Positions 7,977-20,400 of a stretch of 64,000 nt of DNA are shown in pieces (the stretch's first letter is position 1; each line of letters starts with the position of its first letter). Location of the stretch: NCBI RefSeq assembly GCF_001266615.1, contig NZ_LGHZ01000012.1, forward strand, positions 124,001 to 188,000, read 5' to 3'. Below the pieces are notes generated by a model that ran no database searches, was not told the origin of the DNA, and worked only from the letters and a program-made list of their open reading frames with translations. The translations under genes were made by a program, and so were the position numbers. This DNA comes from Kluyvera genomosp. 1 (GTDB taxonomy: Bacteria > Pseudomonadota > Gammaproteobacteria > Enterobacterales > Enterobacteriaceae).

Positions 7977-9197
7977 ATGAAATACCAGAACAGCTTCCTC
8001 GTCCCTCACAAATCCGCCCCACTGTTTACCCCTGCTAATATTCTCAATGAAGACGTTTGTCTGCCGGCCGCTGTTATCAAAAAGACGGCACTAGACAACA
8101 ATATTCAGTGGATGCAGCGCTATGCCGATACGCGCGGTGTGTCGCTGGCACCGCACGGTAAAACCACCATGACCCCATGGATTTTCCAACAGCAACAGCG
8201 GGCGGGCGCCTGGGCAATTGGCGTTGGCAGCGCCTGGCAAGCCAGCGTGGCGATGGCCAGCGGTATTCAGCGCGTACTGATGGTGAATCAGCTGGTCGGC
8301 AAGGCCAATATGCAGCTCATCTCCGAGCTAAAAACCCAATACCCGCAGGTCGACTATCTGTGCTGCGTCGACAGCATCGATAACGCCCGCACGCTTTCGG
8401 CCTTCTTTGCAGGCAAAAACCAGACGCTGGATATTTTGCTGGAGCTGGGCGTCCCGGGCGGACGCTGCGGCTGCCGCACGGCAGAGCAGGCACTGACGCT
8501 GGCAGACGAGATCTCCCGCCTACCGGCCTTACGCCAACGTGGCCTGGAGCTGTACGAAGGGGTGCTGCACGGCGACAACCCGCAGCCAAAAGTTGAAGCG
8601 CTACTGCGCGATGCCGCTGCGCTGGCCTGTCAGCTTCAGCGCTACGTTAAGGGCGAGTTTATTCTGACCGGCGCAGGTTCGGTGTGGTATGACGTGGTCT
8701 GTAACGTCTGGCTGGAGACGGCAAAACCAACGAACTGCCGGATCGTGATTCGTCCAGGTTGCTACATCACGCACGATGATGGGATCTATCTGGAAGCACA
8801 GGATGCGATCCTTGCCCGCGATCGGACCGCCTGCGATCTCGGCGGCTGTCTGGTTTCGGCGCTGGAACTGGTCGCGATGGTGCAATCAGTGCCGGAACCC
8901 TCCCGGGCGATAGTGAATTTTGGTAAGCGTGACAGCGCCTTTGACGCCGGATTACCGCAGCCTATCGCACATTATCGCGCTGGAAAATCTCGAGAACTGG
9001 CAGTGAAAAGTATCGAAACCACCGGCATTATGGATCAACATGCGATGCTAAAACTGGCGCCTGAAAGCGATGTGAAGGTCGGCGATATTCTGGTATTCAG
9101 CACTTCGCATCCCTGCCTGACCTTCGACAAATGGAAAGCGCTACTGCTGGTTGACGAGGGCTACAACGTGCTGGAAACCCTGGAAACCGCGTTCTGA
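7977..9197 (+). CDS. DSD1-family PLP-dependent amino-acid deaminase (D-serine dehydratase-like / D-threonine aldolase-like)
   Basis: 406 residues. The N-terminal alanine-racemase-type barrel carries the PLP lysine in A-P-H-G-K-T-T (K62). The C-terminal beta domain ends with H-P-C (H378, C380), the zinc-binding pair of the DSD1 family. The ATG at 7977 has AAGGA 9 nt upstream. DSD1 enzymes dehydrate D-serine or D-threonine to the keto acid and ammonia. The gene is divergent from the deacylase, so free D-amino acids made there could be consumed here, with RidA hydrolysing the enamine/imine product. The exact amino acid is not determined. Confidence 0.86.
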   Translation: MKYQNSFLVPHKSAPLFTPANILNEDVCLPAAVIKKTALDNNIQWMQRYADTRGVSLAPHGKTTMTPWIFQQQQRAGAWAIGVGSAWQASVAMASGIQRVLMVNQLVGKANMQLISELKTQYPQVDYLCCVDSIDNARTLSAFFAGKNQTLDILLELGVPGGRCGCRTAEQALTLADEISRLPALRQRGLELYEGVLHGDNPQPKVEALLRDAAALACQLQRYVKGEFILTGAGSVWYDVVCNVWLETAKPTNCRIVIRPGCYITHDDGIYLEAQDAILARDRTACDLGGCLVSALELVAMVQSVPEPSRAIVNFGKRDSAFDAGLPQPIAHYRAGKSRELAVKSIETTGIMDQHAMLKLAPESDVKVGDILVFSTSHPCLTFDKWKALLLVDEGYNVLETLETAF

Positions 9198-9236
9198 CAA
9201 GAGGCCTCGCGTCACACGGCGTGAGGCACAATGACT

Positions 9237-10325
9237 CTACTTGTTCTCAATCCCATCGCAGAGTAGATCAATCACCAGTAGCGAACCGTAGCGCGGATCG
9301 TTAAGCGGCAGCGAGATCGTATCTTCATGTGCAAGCGTGCCTTGCGATTCGCCAATCACTACGATGTCCGCTCCCGCCCACCGCGCCTGATGAACGGCGG
9401 CAATCAACGCGCTGCCAGGGACGCTGGCAGCAAACACCACCAGCACCTGGCCGGCTCCCAGCATCGATGCGGTAATCCCCATCAGCGCAGGATCCAGGCA
9501 GACGTTCGCCGGATAGCCCTGGGTGAGCAACCGGTACTGCAAAAGATTAGCAAACGGCGCATCGGCGGTGCTGGCACTGAAAATATGCCGCCCCTTTGCC
9601 TGTTTTATCACGCTAGCCGCCTTTTCAACCGCCGCCGGAGACAGCTCGCAGAGCTGGGTATTGAGCGATTGCTGAATATGATTAAGCGTTTCACGCCATG
9701 GTCCGGGCATATCCCCGCCGTTCAGCGGCGTGCTGGCCTGCGCCAGCTTCATGCGAAGATCGCGAATATCGTCACAGCCCGCCGCGCGTGCAAAGCGGGT
9801 GATCGTCGCCGGGCTAACCCCCGCCGCGGTCGCTAGCTGATCGATAGTGGCAGAAGCCGCAAATGACACATCGTCGAGGATCATCTGGGCAACGCGCGAC
9901 TCCTGTTGGCTGAAATCATGCAGTCGCTGGCGGATTTGCCCCAGAATATCGTCACTGCTTTCCCGGCCGATCGAATGGGAAAAACGTTCGAGAATGTCGC
10001 GACTCACCCCCGCATTCTTCGCCAGCTTTTGCAGCGTTCCGGGATCGACCCACGCGGCGTCGCCCAGCATCGGTGCCACCGGCAACGCACGGCTGTTATC
10101 CTGCTGCTGCCGTCGCACCTGGCCAATAAAATCGTTGATATCGCTACAGCCAATGCTGCGCGAGAAATGCTGTAGCGTCGCCGGGCTCACGCCCGCTTTA
10201 GCCGCCAACTCCTCAATGGTCGCTTCGGGGATTTGGGCAAAATTGTCGAGGAAAAAACGTGCCAGACGGGATTCCTGCGCCGGTAGCCCAGAGATCCCAT
10301 TCACCAGCTGATAAACAATATCCAT
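9237..10325 (-). CDS. MurR/RpiR-family regulator with three tandem HTH segments and a SIS domain
   Basis: 362 residues, about 75 longer than a normal RpiR protein. The extra length is at the N-terminus: three HTH-like segments are seen at about 37-66 (I-E-E-L-A-A-K-A-G-V-S-P-A-T), 97-127 (T-L-Q-K-L-A-K-N-A-G-V-S-R-D) and 161-190 (I-D-Q-L-A-T-A-A-G-V-S-P-A-T). Each is followed by a F-S/A-R/H-S/A-I/A-G stretch. The first and third also keep the preceding helix Q-E-S-R-x-A-x-x-x-L-D. A SIS domain follows at about 235-345. It is divergent from the PTS operon; the gap carries three like palindromes. Probable repressor of that operon, with a phosphorylated disaccharide or sugar as effector. Confidence 0.88.
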   Translation of the reverse strand: MDIVYQLVNGISGLPAQESRLARFFLDNFAQIPEATIEELAAKAGVSPATLQHFSRSIGCSDINDFIGQVRRQQQDNSRALPVAPMLGDAAWVDPGTLQKLAKNAGVSRDILERFSHSIGRESSDDILGQIRQRLHDFSQQESRVAQMILDDVSFAASATIDQLATAAGVSPATITRFARAAGCDDIRDLRMKLAQASTPLNGGDMPGPWRETLNHIQQSLNTQLCELSPAAVEKAASVIKQAKGRHIFSASTADAPFANLLQYRLLTQGYPANVCLDPALMGITASMLGAGQVLVVFAASVPGSALIAAVHQARWAGADIVVIGESQGTLAHEDTISLPLNDPRYGSLLVIDLLCDGIENK

Positions 10326-10384
10326 AACCAGAGTGTCCTCTTGTCGGCAGATTCTTTTCTGCTCATGAAAAACATCATAATTTA

Positions 10385-10401
10385 TTGAAATTATTTTTCA
10401 A
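10385..10401. promoter_or_regulatory. Operator candidate 1, TGAAA-N5-TTTCA
   Basis: TTGAAATTATTTTTCAA, near-palindromic with 6-nt perfect arms. It lies 60 bp before the start of the RpiR-family gene and is the closest of three like sites to it, so it may mediate autoregulation. Confidence 0.5.
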
Positions 10402-10525
10402 TTTATTCGATCGTCTACGCGATACCTCCGCGAAAAAGATCCTGAAATATTCATTTTCTTTGCGAGGATCACATTTTCATCCCTTCACCATAGGCTTATG
10501 CAATATTTTAACGCCGATCACACTC

Positions 10526-10542
10526 ATGAAAATAATTTTCAT
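10526..10542. promoter_or_regulatory. Operator candidate 2, TGAAA-N5-TTTCA
   Basis: ATGAAAATAATTTTCAT is a perfect palindrome with 8-nt arms. It lies 59 bp before the IIB start, in the position expected for the promoter core of the PTS operon. Confidence 0.55.
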
Positions 10543-10567
10543 ACATCCTAAGCAAAACCGCTAATGT

Positions 10568-10584
10568 ATGAAATATGTTTTCAA
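10568..10584. promoter_or_regulatory. Operator candidate 3, TGAAA-N5-TTTCA
   Basis: ATGAAATATGTTTTCAA has the same half-sites and spacing as the other two sites. It ends 17 bp before the IIB start codon, so a bound regulator would block transcription or clearance of the operon. Confidence 0.5.
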
Positions 10585-10601
10585 ACGAGGGGAAAGATGT
10601 A

Positions 10602-10907
10602 ATGAAAAAAATCATGTTGTGCTGCGCCGCTGGGATGTCCACCAGCATGCTGGTGCAGAAGATGCGCGCCGAAGCCGAAAAACGTGCGCTGGCGGTAGAA
10701 ATCAACGCCTACCCGGTCGCGGAAATTGAACAACAGCTTGCCCACGCCGACGTCGTGCTGCTGGGCCCACAGGTGCAGTTTGAGCTGGCGCGCCTGAGCG
10801 AGATTTCCGCGCCTCTCGGTAAACCAGTGGCGGTTATCGACATGATGGATTACGGCACCATGCGCGGCGATCGCGTACTCGACAAAGCGATCCAGCTGAT
10901 GGCCTAA
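10602..10907 (+). CDS. PTS lactose/cellobiose-type IIB component
   Basis: 101 residues from the ATG at 10602, which has GAGGGGAAAG before it; an earlier in-frame ATG (10575) lies inside the third palindrome and has no ribosome site. The phosphocysteine loop is in L-C-C-A-A-G-M-S-T-S, with Cys8 aligned to the active cysteine of ChbB/CelA. It receives phosphate from a IIA protein and passes it to the sugar carried by IIC. It is the first gene of an operon with a GH4 phospho-beta-glucosidase and a IIC. No IIA gene is present in the operon, so it must borrow one. Confidence 0.92.
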   Translation: MKKIMLCCAAGMSTSMLVQKMRAEAEKRALAVEINAYPVAEIEQQLAHADVVLLGPQVQFELARLSEISAPLGKPVAVIDMMDYGTMRGDRVLDKAIQLMA

Positions 10908-10923
10908 GGCCGTGGAGAAGATA

Positions 10924-12228
10924 ATGAAAATTACCGTTATTGGTGGGGGGAGCAGCTATACCCCGGAATTGATTGAAGGATTAATTACGCGCCATGCCTC
11001 CCTCCCCATGGCGGAACTGGCGCTGGTTGACGTTGAGGCGGGACGCCAGAAGGTTGAGATCATCGCCGCCCTCGCCCGCCGCATGCTCGACCGCAACGGG
11101 CTGGAATCGGTGAAAGTATCGGTCCATTTCGATGCCGATAATGCCATTAAAGGATCGCAATTTGTTCTCACCCAGCTACGCGTAGGCCAGTTGCCCGCTC
11201 GCGCGGCTGATGAACGCCTGGGATTAAGCCATAAGCTGCTGGGACAAGAAACCACTGGCGTCGGTGGCTTTGCCAAAGCGCTGCGCACCATCCCGGTCAT
11301 GCTGGATATCGCCGAACGCGTGGAACGCCTGGCTCCAGATGCGTGGATCATTAACTTCACCAACCCCGCGGGGATCGTCACCGAAGCGGTATCACGCCAC
11401 AGCAAGGCCAAAATTATTGGCCTGTGTAACGTGCCGGTCACCATGCACCACATGATTGCCGACATGCTGAAACTGCCTTATGACGAGGTCTCACTGCGCT
11501 TTGCTGGCCTGAATCATATGGTTTGGGTACATAACGTGCTGGCCGGCGGGCGCGATGCCACCGACGAAGTGATTGAGATGCTGTGCGACGGCGAGCAGCT
11601 GTCGATGAATAACATCAAAGCGATTCCATGGCCGCCTGAGCTGCTGCGGGCGCTGCGCGCCATTCCTTGCCCCTATCACCGTTACTTCTGGCAAACCCGC
11701 ACCATGCTGGAAGACGAACTGGCGGACGCCGACAGCAAAGGCACTCGTGCCGAGCAGGTAATGAAAGTGGAAGCGTCGCTATTCGAGCTGTACGCCGATC
11801 CGCATCTGGATAAGAAACCCGAATCGCTGAGCCAGCGCGGCGGTTCTTTCTATTCCGAAGTGGCGGTCCAGCTGATTAACGCCCTGCATAACAACCTCGG
11901 CGTTGAAATGGTGGTCAACACCGCCAACAACGGTGCTATTCAAGGGCTGCCGGACGATGCGGTGATTGAAACCAACTGCCTGATTGATGCACTCGGCGCG
12001 CATCCACTGGCCTTTGGCAAACTGCCGCCGCTGATGAACGGCCTGACGCAGCAAGTGAAAGATTTCGAACGTCTGACCATCGATGCAGCGGTGCACGGCG
12101 ACAAAGATAAAGCGCTGCTGGCGCTGGTTGCCAACCCATTAGTCGCCGACGTCAACCTGGCGGCGGCGCTGGTCGACGAGGTACTAAGCATCAATAAAGC
12201 GTGGCTGCCGCAGTTCGGCAAACAATAA
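10924..12228 (+). CDS. 6-phospho-beta-glucosidase, glycoside hydrolase family 4
   Basis: 434 residues from the ATG at 10924, with GGAG 6 nt upstream; a GTG at 10912 is less likely. The N-terminal NAD motif is G-G-G-S-S-Y-T-P-E-L (7-16). GH4 markers follow: N-P-A-G (147-150), C-N-V-P (168-171) and G-L-N-H (195-198), which provide Mn2+ and catalytic residues. It cleaves 6-phospho-beta-glucosides by an NAD-dependent elimination mechanism in the cytoplasm. It is related to ChbF/CelF and LicH; cellobiose-6-P, chitobiose-6-P or aryl-beta-glucosides are possible substrates. It lies between the IIB and IIC genes. Confidence 0.92.
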   Translation: MKITVIGGGSSYTPELIEGLITRHASLPMAELALVDVEAGRQKVEIIAALARRMLDRNGLESVKVSVHFDADNAIKGSQFVLTQLRVGQLPARAADERLGLSHKLLGQETTGVGGFAKALRTIPVMLDIAERVERLAPDAWIINFTNPAGIVTEAVSRHSKAKIIGLCNVPVTMHHMIADMLKLPYDEVSLRFAGLNHMVWVHNVLAGGRDATDEVIEMLCDGEQLSMNNIKAIPWPPELLRALRAIPCPYHRYFWQTRTMLEDELADADSKGTRAEQVMKVEASLFELYADPHLDKKPESLSQRGGSFYSEVAVQLINALHNNLGVEMVVNTANNGAIQGLPDDAVIETNCLIDALGAHPLAFGKLPPLMNGLTQQVKDFERLTIDAAVHGDKDKALLALVANPLVADVNLAAALVDEVLSINKAWLPQFGKQ

Positions 12229-12279
12229 CTAAAACAATAAAACCCGGTCGGCAACGTCTGCTCCGGGCAGGGGGTGTCT

Positions 12280-13629
12280 GTGAATAAATCGATAATTGAT
12301 AAATACGTTTTGCCGACCGCGCTAAAGATCGCCGGACAAAAACACGTGCTTTCGGTGCGTGACGGTATCATCCTCAATATGCCGTTTATGCTAATAGGCT
12401 CGTTTTTCCTGATTTTTGCCTATCTGCCGGTACCGGGCTACGGCCAGCTGATGAGTGAACTTTTCGGCCCAACGTGGCAGGAGAAAGTCCTCTATCCGGT
12501 GAAGGCGACCTACGACATCATGGCACTGATCTCCAGCTTCGGTATCGCCTACCGTCTGGCGGAGAAGTACCGCACCCTTGATCCGCTGACCGCCGGGGCC
12601 GTATCTCTGGTGGCCTTCGTGATGACCATTCCTCAACACATCATGTTTACGCCTGCGGGCAGCGATGTGGCACAGCTGGTGAAAGGAGTGATGCCGATGG
12701 GGCAAATTGGCAGTCAGGGGCTATTCGTGGCCATCCTGATTGCCCTGCTGTCTACGGAAATCTACCGCTTCGTGAATGACCGTAATTTGGTTATCCGCAT
12801 GCCGGAAGGCGTTCCTCCGGCGGTGGCGAAATCATTCCTCGCGCTGATCCCTGGTTTCTGCGTGCTGGCAGTGGTGCTGGCGCTGCGTCTGCTGGTTGAA
12901 GCCACGCCGTTTGGCGACATTAATACCATGATCACCGAGCTGGTTGGCATCCCGATGAGCCACGTCGGCGGTTCATTGCCGGGGATGATTATCTCGGTAC
13001 TGCTGATTGGGATTCTGTGGATGTTGGGCCTGCACGGCGACACCATCGTACTGGTGTTTATCCGCCCGGTCTGGTTAAGCAATATGTCTGAGAACCTGGA
13101 AGCATTCCAGAACGGCCTGCCGATCCCACACATCATTACCCAGCAGTTTTACGACTTATGGATTGCGCCGGGTGGCACCGGGGCGCTGTTAGGGCTGGTG
13201 ATTTTCATGATTCTGCGCAGCCGCAGCGTGCAGATGAAGCAGCTCGGTAAAATCGCCGCGCCGGGCAGCCTGTTTAATATCAGTGAGCCGATGGTATTCG
13301 GTATTCCGATCGTGATGAACCCGTACCTGGTGGTGCCGTTTATCCTGACCCCGGTGGTGCTGGTGATTGTCTCTTACGTGGCGATGACTACCGGTCTGGT
13401 GGCCAAACCGGCCGGGATCGCGCTGCCGTTTACCACGCCAATTGTGGTCAGCGGATATCTGGCAACCGGTGGCCATATCTCCGGTTCGGTGCTGCAAATC
13501 GTCAATCTTGGCATCTCGCTGGTGATGTATTACCCGTTCTTCCGCATCTGGGATAACCTGAAATATCGTGAGGAGCAGGCCAGCAAGTCACAGCAGGTCT
13601 CCGGCGTGACACCAGCGACAGAACAGTAA
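12280..13629 (+). CDS. PTS lactose/cellobiose-type IIC permease
   Basis: 449 residues from GTG at 12280, which has AGGGGG 6 nt before it; another in-frame GTG at 12274 overlaps that ribosome site. It shows the EIIC-Lac/Cel layout: about ten hydrophobic segments, an early R-D-G-I-I-L-N-M-P-F, W-M-L-G-L-H-G-D in the middle and N-I-S-E-P-M-V-F-G-I-P near residue 340, the sugar-binding region. It imports a beta-linked disaccharide or glucoside with phosphorylation by the IIB encoded two genes upstream. It is the last gene of the operon and is followed by a strong terminator shared with carB. Confidence 0.92.
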   Translation: MNKSIIDKYVLPTALKIAGQKHVLSVRDGIILNMPFMLIGSFFLIFAYLPVPGYGQLMSELFGPTWQEKVLYPVKATYDIMALISSFGIAYRLAEKYRTLDPLTAGAVSLVAFVMTIPQHIMFTPAGSDVAQLVKGVMPMGQIGSQGLFVAILIALLSTEIYRFVNDRNLVIRMPEGVPPAVAKSFLALIPGFCVLAVVLALRLLVEATPFGDINTMITELVGIPMSHVGGSLPGMIISVLLIGILWMLGLHGDTIVLVFIRPVWLSNMSENLEAFQNGLPIPHIITQQFYDLWIAPGGTGALLGLVIFMILRSRSVQMKQLGKIAAPGSLFNISEPMVFGIPIVMNPYLVVPFILTPVVLVIVSYVAMTTGLVAKPAGIALPFTTPIVVSGYLATGGHISGSVLQIVNLGISLVMYYPFFRIWDNLKYREEQASKSQQVSGVTPATEQ

Positions 13630-13696
13630 TACACCGGGCGTTGTAATAAGCCGCCGCCGCAAGGCGAACGGTCAGAAAAAGAGTCAGATGTACCAA

Positions 13697-13728
13697 ACAA
13701 AAACGCCGGGCAGAGCCCGGCGTTTTTT
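13697..13728. terminator. Bidirectional Rho-independent terminator (PTS operon / carAB)
   Basis: ACGCCGGG (13703-13710), loop CAGAG, CCCGGCGT (13716-13723), with T run on the right and A run on the left. It serves both convergent operons. Confidence 0.9.
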
Positions 13729-13739
13729 ATGCCTTACGC

Positions 13740-16964
<3,225 letters not shown>

Positions 16965-16981
16965 GGCTCTTTAACTCCTGA

Positions 16982-18130
16982 TTATTTCGCGGACTGACGG
17001 TATTGCTCAATTAACTCGATAAAGTGGTCGAACAGCGGCGCAGCATCGTGTGGACCCGGGCTCGCTTCAGGGTGACCCTGGAAGCTAAATGCCGGTTTAT
17101 CGGTGCGGTGAATCCCCTGCAGCGTGCCATCGAACAGCGATTTGTGGGTCACGCGCAGGTTAGCAGGCAGCGTCGCTTCATCCACCGCAAAGCCGTGGTT
17201 TTGCGCGGTAATCATCACCACGTTGTTATCGATATCTTTCACTGGGTGGTTGCCACCGTGGTGACCGAATTTCATCTTGATGGTTTTCGCACCGCTGGCC
17301 AGCGCAAGCAGCTGATGGCCCAGGCAGATGCCGAAGACCGGAACCTCGGTCTGGAGGAATTTTTCAATCGCTTCAATCGCGTAGTCACACGGAGCCGGGT
17401 CACCGGGGCCGTTTGACAGGAAGATACCGTCTGGATTCATTTTCAGCACCTCTTCGGCAGAGGTTTTCGCCGGGACAACCGTCAGGCGGCAGCCGCGGTC
17501 TACCAGCATACGCAGAATGTTGCGTTTGGCGCCAAAATCGTAGGCAACGACGTGGAACGGCAGCTCTTCTTCGGACTTCGCTTCCGGCAGTTCGCCTGCC
17601 AGCGTCCAGCTACCCTGAGTCCAGCCGTAGGTTTCAGCCGTGGTCACTTCTTTTGCCAGGTCCATTCCGTTCAAGCCTGGGAACGCTTTGGCTTTTTCCA
17701 GCGCCAGCTGCGCATCGAGGTTATCATCCGCGATGATGCAGCCGTTCTGAGCGCCTTTCTCGCGCAGCAAACGAGTCAGCTTACGGGTATCGATATCGGC
17801 AATCGCCACGATGTTATGGCGCTTAAGATAAGAAGAGAGGTCTTCTGTGTTGCGGTAGTTACTGGCAATCAGCGGCAGGTCGCGAATGACCAGACCCTGA
17901 GCATGAACTTGGGAAGACTCTTCATCGGCGGCGTTGGTGCCGACATTACCAATATGGGGATAAGTAAGAGTGACGATTTGGCGAGAATAGGAAGGATCAG
18001 TGAGGATTTCTTGATAACCGGTCATTGAAGTATTGAAAACGACTTCCCCAACCGCCGAACCCGTTGCCCCGATGGCCCGACCGTAAAACTGGGTTCCGTC
18101 TTCCAGAACCAATAGCGCTGACTTAATCAA
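16982..18130 (-). CDS. carA: Carbamoyl-phosphate synthase small subunit (glutaminase)
   Basis: 382 residues starting at a TTG codon (18130) preceded by GGAGGG; E. coli carA also starts with TTG, and no alternative ATG fits. The C-terminal class I glutamine amidotransferase domain has the nucleophile in G-I-C-L-G-H-Q (Cys269) and the H353-x-E355 pair in G-H-P-E-A. It hydrolyses glutamine and channels ammonia to CarB. It is the first gene of the carAB operon; ARG boxes, a PurR box and promoter P1 lie upstream. Confidence 0.98.
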   Translation of the reverse strand: MIKSALLVLEDGTQFYGRAIGATGSAVGEVVFNTSMTGYQEILTDPSYSRQIVTLTYPHIGNVGTNAADEESSQVHAQGLVIRDLPLIASNYRNTEDLSSYLKRHNIVAIADIDTRKLTRLLREKGAQNGCIIADDNLDAQLALEKAKAFPGLNGMDLAKEVTTAETYGWTQGSWTLAGELPEAKSEEELPFHVVAYDFGAKRNILRMLVDRGCRLTVVPAKTSAEEVLKMNPDGIFLSNGPGDPAPCDYAIEAIEKFLQTEVPVFGICLGHQLLALASGAKTIKMKFGHHGGNHPVKDIDNNVVMITAQNHGFAVDEATLPANLRVTHKSLFDGTLQGIHRTDKPAFSFQGHPEASPGPHDAAPLFDHFIELIEQYRQSAK

Positions 18131-18140
18131 AACACCCTCC

Positions 18141-18178
18141 AGAGAATATTTACTCGCTTTATTTGCATATTAATTCAT
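18141..18178 (-). promoter_or_regulatory. Tandem ARG boxes over carA promoter P2
   Basis: On the minus strand ATGAATTAATATGCAAAT (18178-18161) and the following AGTAAATATTCTC region closely match the two ArgR boxes of E. coli carAB. ArgR with arginine represses P2 there. The AT-rich first box overlaps the expected P2 -10 region. Confidence 0.75.
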
Positions 18179-18236
18179 AACAATGGCACAAATCAATGCA
18201 AATCTGCTTACCGACGTATTTCTGGCAAACGGCGGC

Positions 18237-18265
18237 ATTCTAGAGATAGCCTCAGCAAAAGTCTA
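18237..18265 (-). promoter_or_regulatory. carAB promoter P1
   Basis: Minus strand TAGACT (18265-18260), 17-bp spacer, TAGAAT (18242-18237), essentially as at the pyrimidine-controlled P1 of E. coli carAB. Confidence 0.7.
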
Positions 18266-18350
18266 CCTTAAAGGGCATTTTTTATTATTATTTTGTGGCA
18301 CTGGTGAAATCAGTCGCCAAAAGAGGTTAAAAAGATCAACTAACTCATTG

Positions 18351-18366
18351 TAGAAAACGCTTGCGG
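18351..18366 (-). promoter_or_regulatory. PurR box upstream of carAB P1
   Basis: Minus strand CCGCAAGCGTTTTCTA matches the PurR consensus (GCAANCGNTTNC core) at 10 of 12 fixed positions. It lies about 90 bp upstream of the P1 -35, as in E. coli, where PurR lowers car expression. The rest of the 455-bp carA-dapB gap (18131-18585) is AT-rich and, apart from the dapB terminator, shows no gene. Confidence 0.7.
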
Positions 18367-18503
18367 ACCAGGAAGAGTGTTAAATGGCATCAGGCGGAGT
18401 CAAAAAGTAGACCAGATGGTCAAAATTTACATTTAACCAACACTTTAAAGCAAGAAAATATAGGAAAATGCCAATCTAAGAGGTTATTAACCAATAAACA
18501 GAT

Positions 18504-18532
18504 AAAATAAAGGGCGATAAAATATCGCCCTG
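18504..18532 (-). terminator. Rho-independent terminator of dapB
   Basis: Minus strand GGGCGATA-TTT-TATCGCCC followed by TTTATTTTAT, 54 bp past the dapB stop. Confidence 0.8.
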
Positions 18533-18585
18533 TGTAATCAAGTCGTTATGATTACAACAACCACATCACGATGGGTAATAAACTC

Positions 18586-19419
<834 letters not shown>

Positions 19420-19533
19420 TTATTAAAATTGCGTAAATCGTTTTCAGAGTAACCAGCCCGCTGGAGGGTCGCTAGCCGAAAACGTCCATAATTAGAATTT
19501 AATGATAAACAGAGAGGAATATCAGTAAAAGAC

Positions 19534-19559
19534 ATGATTCATCCCGCAGGATGAATCAT
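19534..19559. repeat. Perfect 11-bp inverted repeat, possible terminator of the alaX-like gene
   Basis: ATGATTCATCC and GGATGAATCAT flank a 4-nt loop. On the minus strand it is followed by GTCTTTTAC, so it could end the upstream alaX-like transcript 117 bp after the stop. It lies 127 bp before dapB. Confidence 0.5.
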
Positions 19560-19675
19560 TGCCGTAGTGAGGGAAGGAAGTCAAACTCGCTCGCAATCGC
19601 GTGGAGTGGTGAGAAAACAACCAGAAAAACGCAGACAGCCAGCCAATCAACGTAGCCCTATTGCAGGTGAGGACT

Positions 19676-20308
19676 TCATGGCTGTAACGAATAGTGAACG
19701 ATCATTTGTCCCTTCTTGAGCTTTAGCTGGGTTATTGTCACCTCACCAATCTCAGATAATTGGGCGACATGCGTTCCACCGCACGGATATCCAGCCAACT
19801 CACCAAATCCCACCTGCCGTAAACCACCGTCGAAGGTGATTCGGCGCGAAAGATTCACACCCTGCCAGTCACGGAGGGTTGCCAGTAAAGTGTCTGCTTC
19901 TGGTAGCCGATGCGATTCACCCGGCGCAAAGGTGATACGCCCTTCGCCCGGCCAGTGATGGGCCTTAACCGGCCGCCAACCGCACTGTTCACCCGCCATG
20001 CCTATCAGATGTCCGGCAGAATGCAGCCGCGCGTGGAGCTGGCGGCGATCAACGTCAACACATAGCCTTGCCTCTCCCAACGGGAGTGGCTCTGCCACAA
20101 TATGTACTACCTCTTCACCGCGCGATATCACGCTTTGTACCACTGCACTTTCAATCCAACCGCTGTCCGCAGGCTGTCCGCCGCCCTGTGGGTGAAACAG
20201 CGTACGGTCTAACACAATGGCATATTGCCCATCCGATTCGGCCAAACAACTGATAATGTTAGCCTGCCCTTCAGTCGCATCGCTGGTGTAATAAAGGCGT
20301 TCAGTCAT
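19676..20308 (-). CDS. Alanyl-tRNA editing protein (AlaX family)
   Basis: 210 residues, the size of stand-alone AlaX-M proteins. The zinc and active-site pattern of the AlaRS editing domain is complete: H-S-A-G-H (H96, H100) and C-G-G-T-H (C176, H180). An early F-H-P-Q-G-G-G-Q-P segment is the GlyXXXPro-type region seen in editing domains. It deacylates Ser-tRNA(Ala) or Gly-tRNA(Ala). It is divergent from a LysR regulator, and neither is found at this site in E. coli. Confidence 0.9.
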   Translation of the reverse strand: MTERLYYTSDATEGQANIISCLAESDGQYAIVLDRTLFHPQGGGQPADSGWIESAVVQSVISRGEEVVHIVAEPLPLGEARLCVDVDRRQLHARLHSAGHLIGMAGEQCGWRPVKAHHWPGEGRITFAPGESHRLPEADTLLATLRDWQGVNLSRRITFDGGLRQVGFGELAGYPCGGTHVAQLSEIGEVTITQLKLKKGQMIVHYSLQP

Positions 20309-20400
20309 GGTTGTTCTCCTCTTAATGAGCAGAGTATATTCAATTTACTCACGACGATAATCCCGTGTACGCTCAATGCATCTTTGCCTGGAATGCACAA

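Noticed and set aside
12243-12267. CCCGG...CCGGG inverted repeat between GH4 and IIC genes
   Set aside because: Only 5 bp and without a T run; too weak to call a terminator or REP.
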